From assembly GCA_023133315.1 (NCBI GenBank), contig JAGLWR010000075.1, positions 1 through 6,172 of the forward strand: 6,172 nt of DNA, given 5' to 3'. The first letter of the stretch is position 1. Every line of letters starts with the position of its first letter. The translations under genes were made by a program, and so were the position numbers. Origin of the DNA: Methanomicrobia archaeon (GTDB lineage Archaea; Methanobacteriota_B; Thermococci; Methanofastidiosales; B48-G16). Shown here piece by piece: positions 6,087 through 6,172 of the stretch. The notes beneath the pieces are model-generated. The model ran no database searches, was not told the origin of the DNA, and worked only from the letters and a program-made list of their open reading frames with translations.

Positions 6087-6154
6087 AAAATGATTATTTT
6101 TAAAGGAAAAAAGCTGCACCAAAAAAGAAACTAAAATAATTATTTTTAAAGGAA
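6087..6154. repeat. Imperfect 22-bp AT-rich direct repeats
   Basis: A 22-bp unit beginning AAAAT and ending ATTTTTAAAGGAA occurs at 6087-6108 and 6133-6154 with a single mismatch (G at 6092, A at 6138), 46 bp apart. A weaker relative, ATTATTTAAAAGGAGA, lies at 6064-6079. Each carries an AT-rich box followed by an AAAGGA-like purine run. This could be a duplicated promoter or leader segment of a gene starting beyond the window. Confidence 0.55.
6090..6134 (+). CDS. Possible 14-codon leader ORF (doubtful)
   Basis: An ATG at 6090 opens a 14-residue lysine-rich peptide (begins MIIFKGKKLH) ending at TAA 6132-6134. A GGAG at 6075-6078 lies 11 nt upstream, a loose ribosome-binding-site spacing. The ORF start falls inside the first copy of the AT-rich repeat, and its stop falls in the second. 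The composition could arise by chance in AT-rich spacer DNA. No recognisable family. Confidence 0.12.
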   Translation: MIIFKGKKLHQKRN

Positions 6155-6172
6155 GAGGGTTGAGGGAGAAAC

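Noticed and set aside
5775..6134. 119-codon + strand ORF
   Set aside because: It runs through the 3' part of the SRP RNA and the whole tRNA-Ser, so it is an accidental open frame over RNA genes.
1..6172. CRISPR array, insertion sequence or integrase attachment at tRNA-Ser
   Set aside because: There are no regularly spaced repeats with spacers, no transposase or integrase frame, and no repeat of the tRNA 3' end within the window.

Overview
This AT-rich window reads as archaeal, most likely euryarchaeal. The evidence is TATA-type promoters about 25 bp upstream of start codons and RNA genes (mostly leaderless, no bacterial -35/-10 boxes), an archaeal-type 7S signal recognition particle (SRP) RNA with both helix 6 and helix 8, and a tRNA-Ser without encoded CCA. 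Methanogens, methane-oxidising relatives or Archaeoglobi are all compatible. The genus cannot be fixed from the window alone.

Layout, all on the + strand: (1) 1-315, the C-terminal end of an isocitrate/isopropylmalate dehydrogenase family gene whose coenzyme-pocket residues look like those of NADP-isocitrate dehydrogenase. (2) 316-411, a short intergenic region with a TATA box and an 18-bp palindrome overlapping it. (3) 412-1200, a PadR-like winged-helix protein fused to a Rossmann/methyltransferase-like C-terminal half that lacks a recognisable SAM-binding glycine motif. (4) 1232-4661, hyuA and hyuB, the two subunits of a hydantoinase/5-oxoprolinase-type ATP-dependent enzyme, 1 nt apart and probably translationally coupled. 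(5) 4719-5513, endonuclease IV (nfo) with all nine expected zinc ligands. (6) About 5543-5847, the SRP RNA. (7) 5894-5977, tRNA-Ser(GCU). (8) 5978-6172, no convincing gene, but a nested inverted-repeat structure just after the tRNA and imperfect AT-rich repeats.

The PadR-like gene sits directly before hyuAB and is the obvious candidate regulator of itself, through the palindrome, and possibly of hyuAB. The palindrome is not repeated before hyuA, so control of hyuAB is inference. Endonuclease IV (base-excision repair), SRP RNA (protein targeting) and tRNA-Ser are housekeeping genes, each with its own TATA box. Nothing indicates a mobile element, CRISPR array or defence island. The least explained parts are the fused regulator, the substrate of the HyuAB pair, and the structured element after the tRNA.
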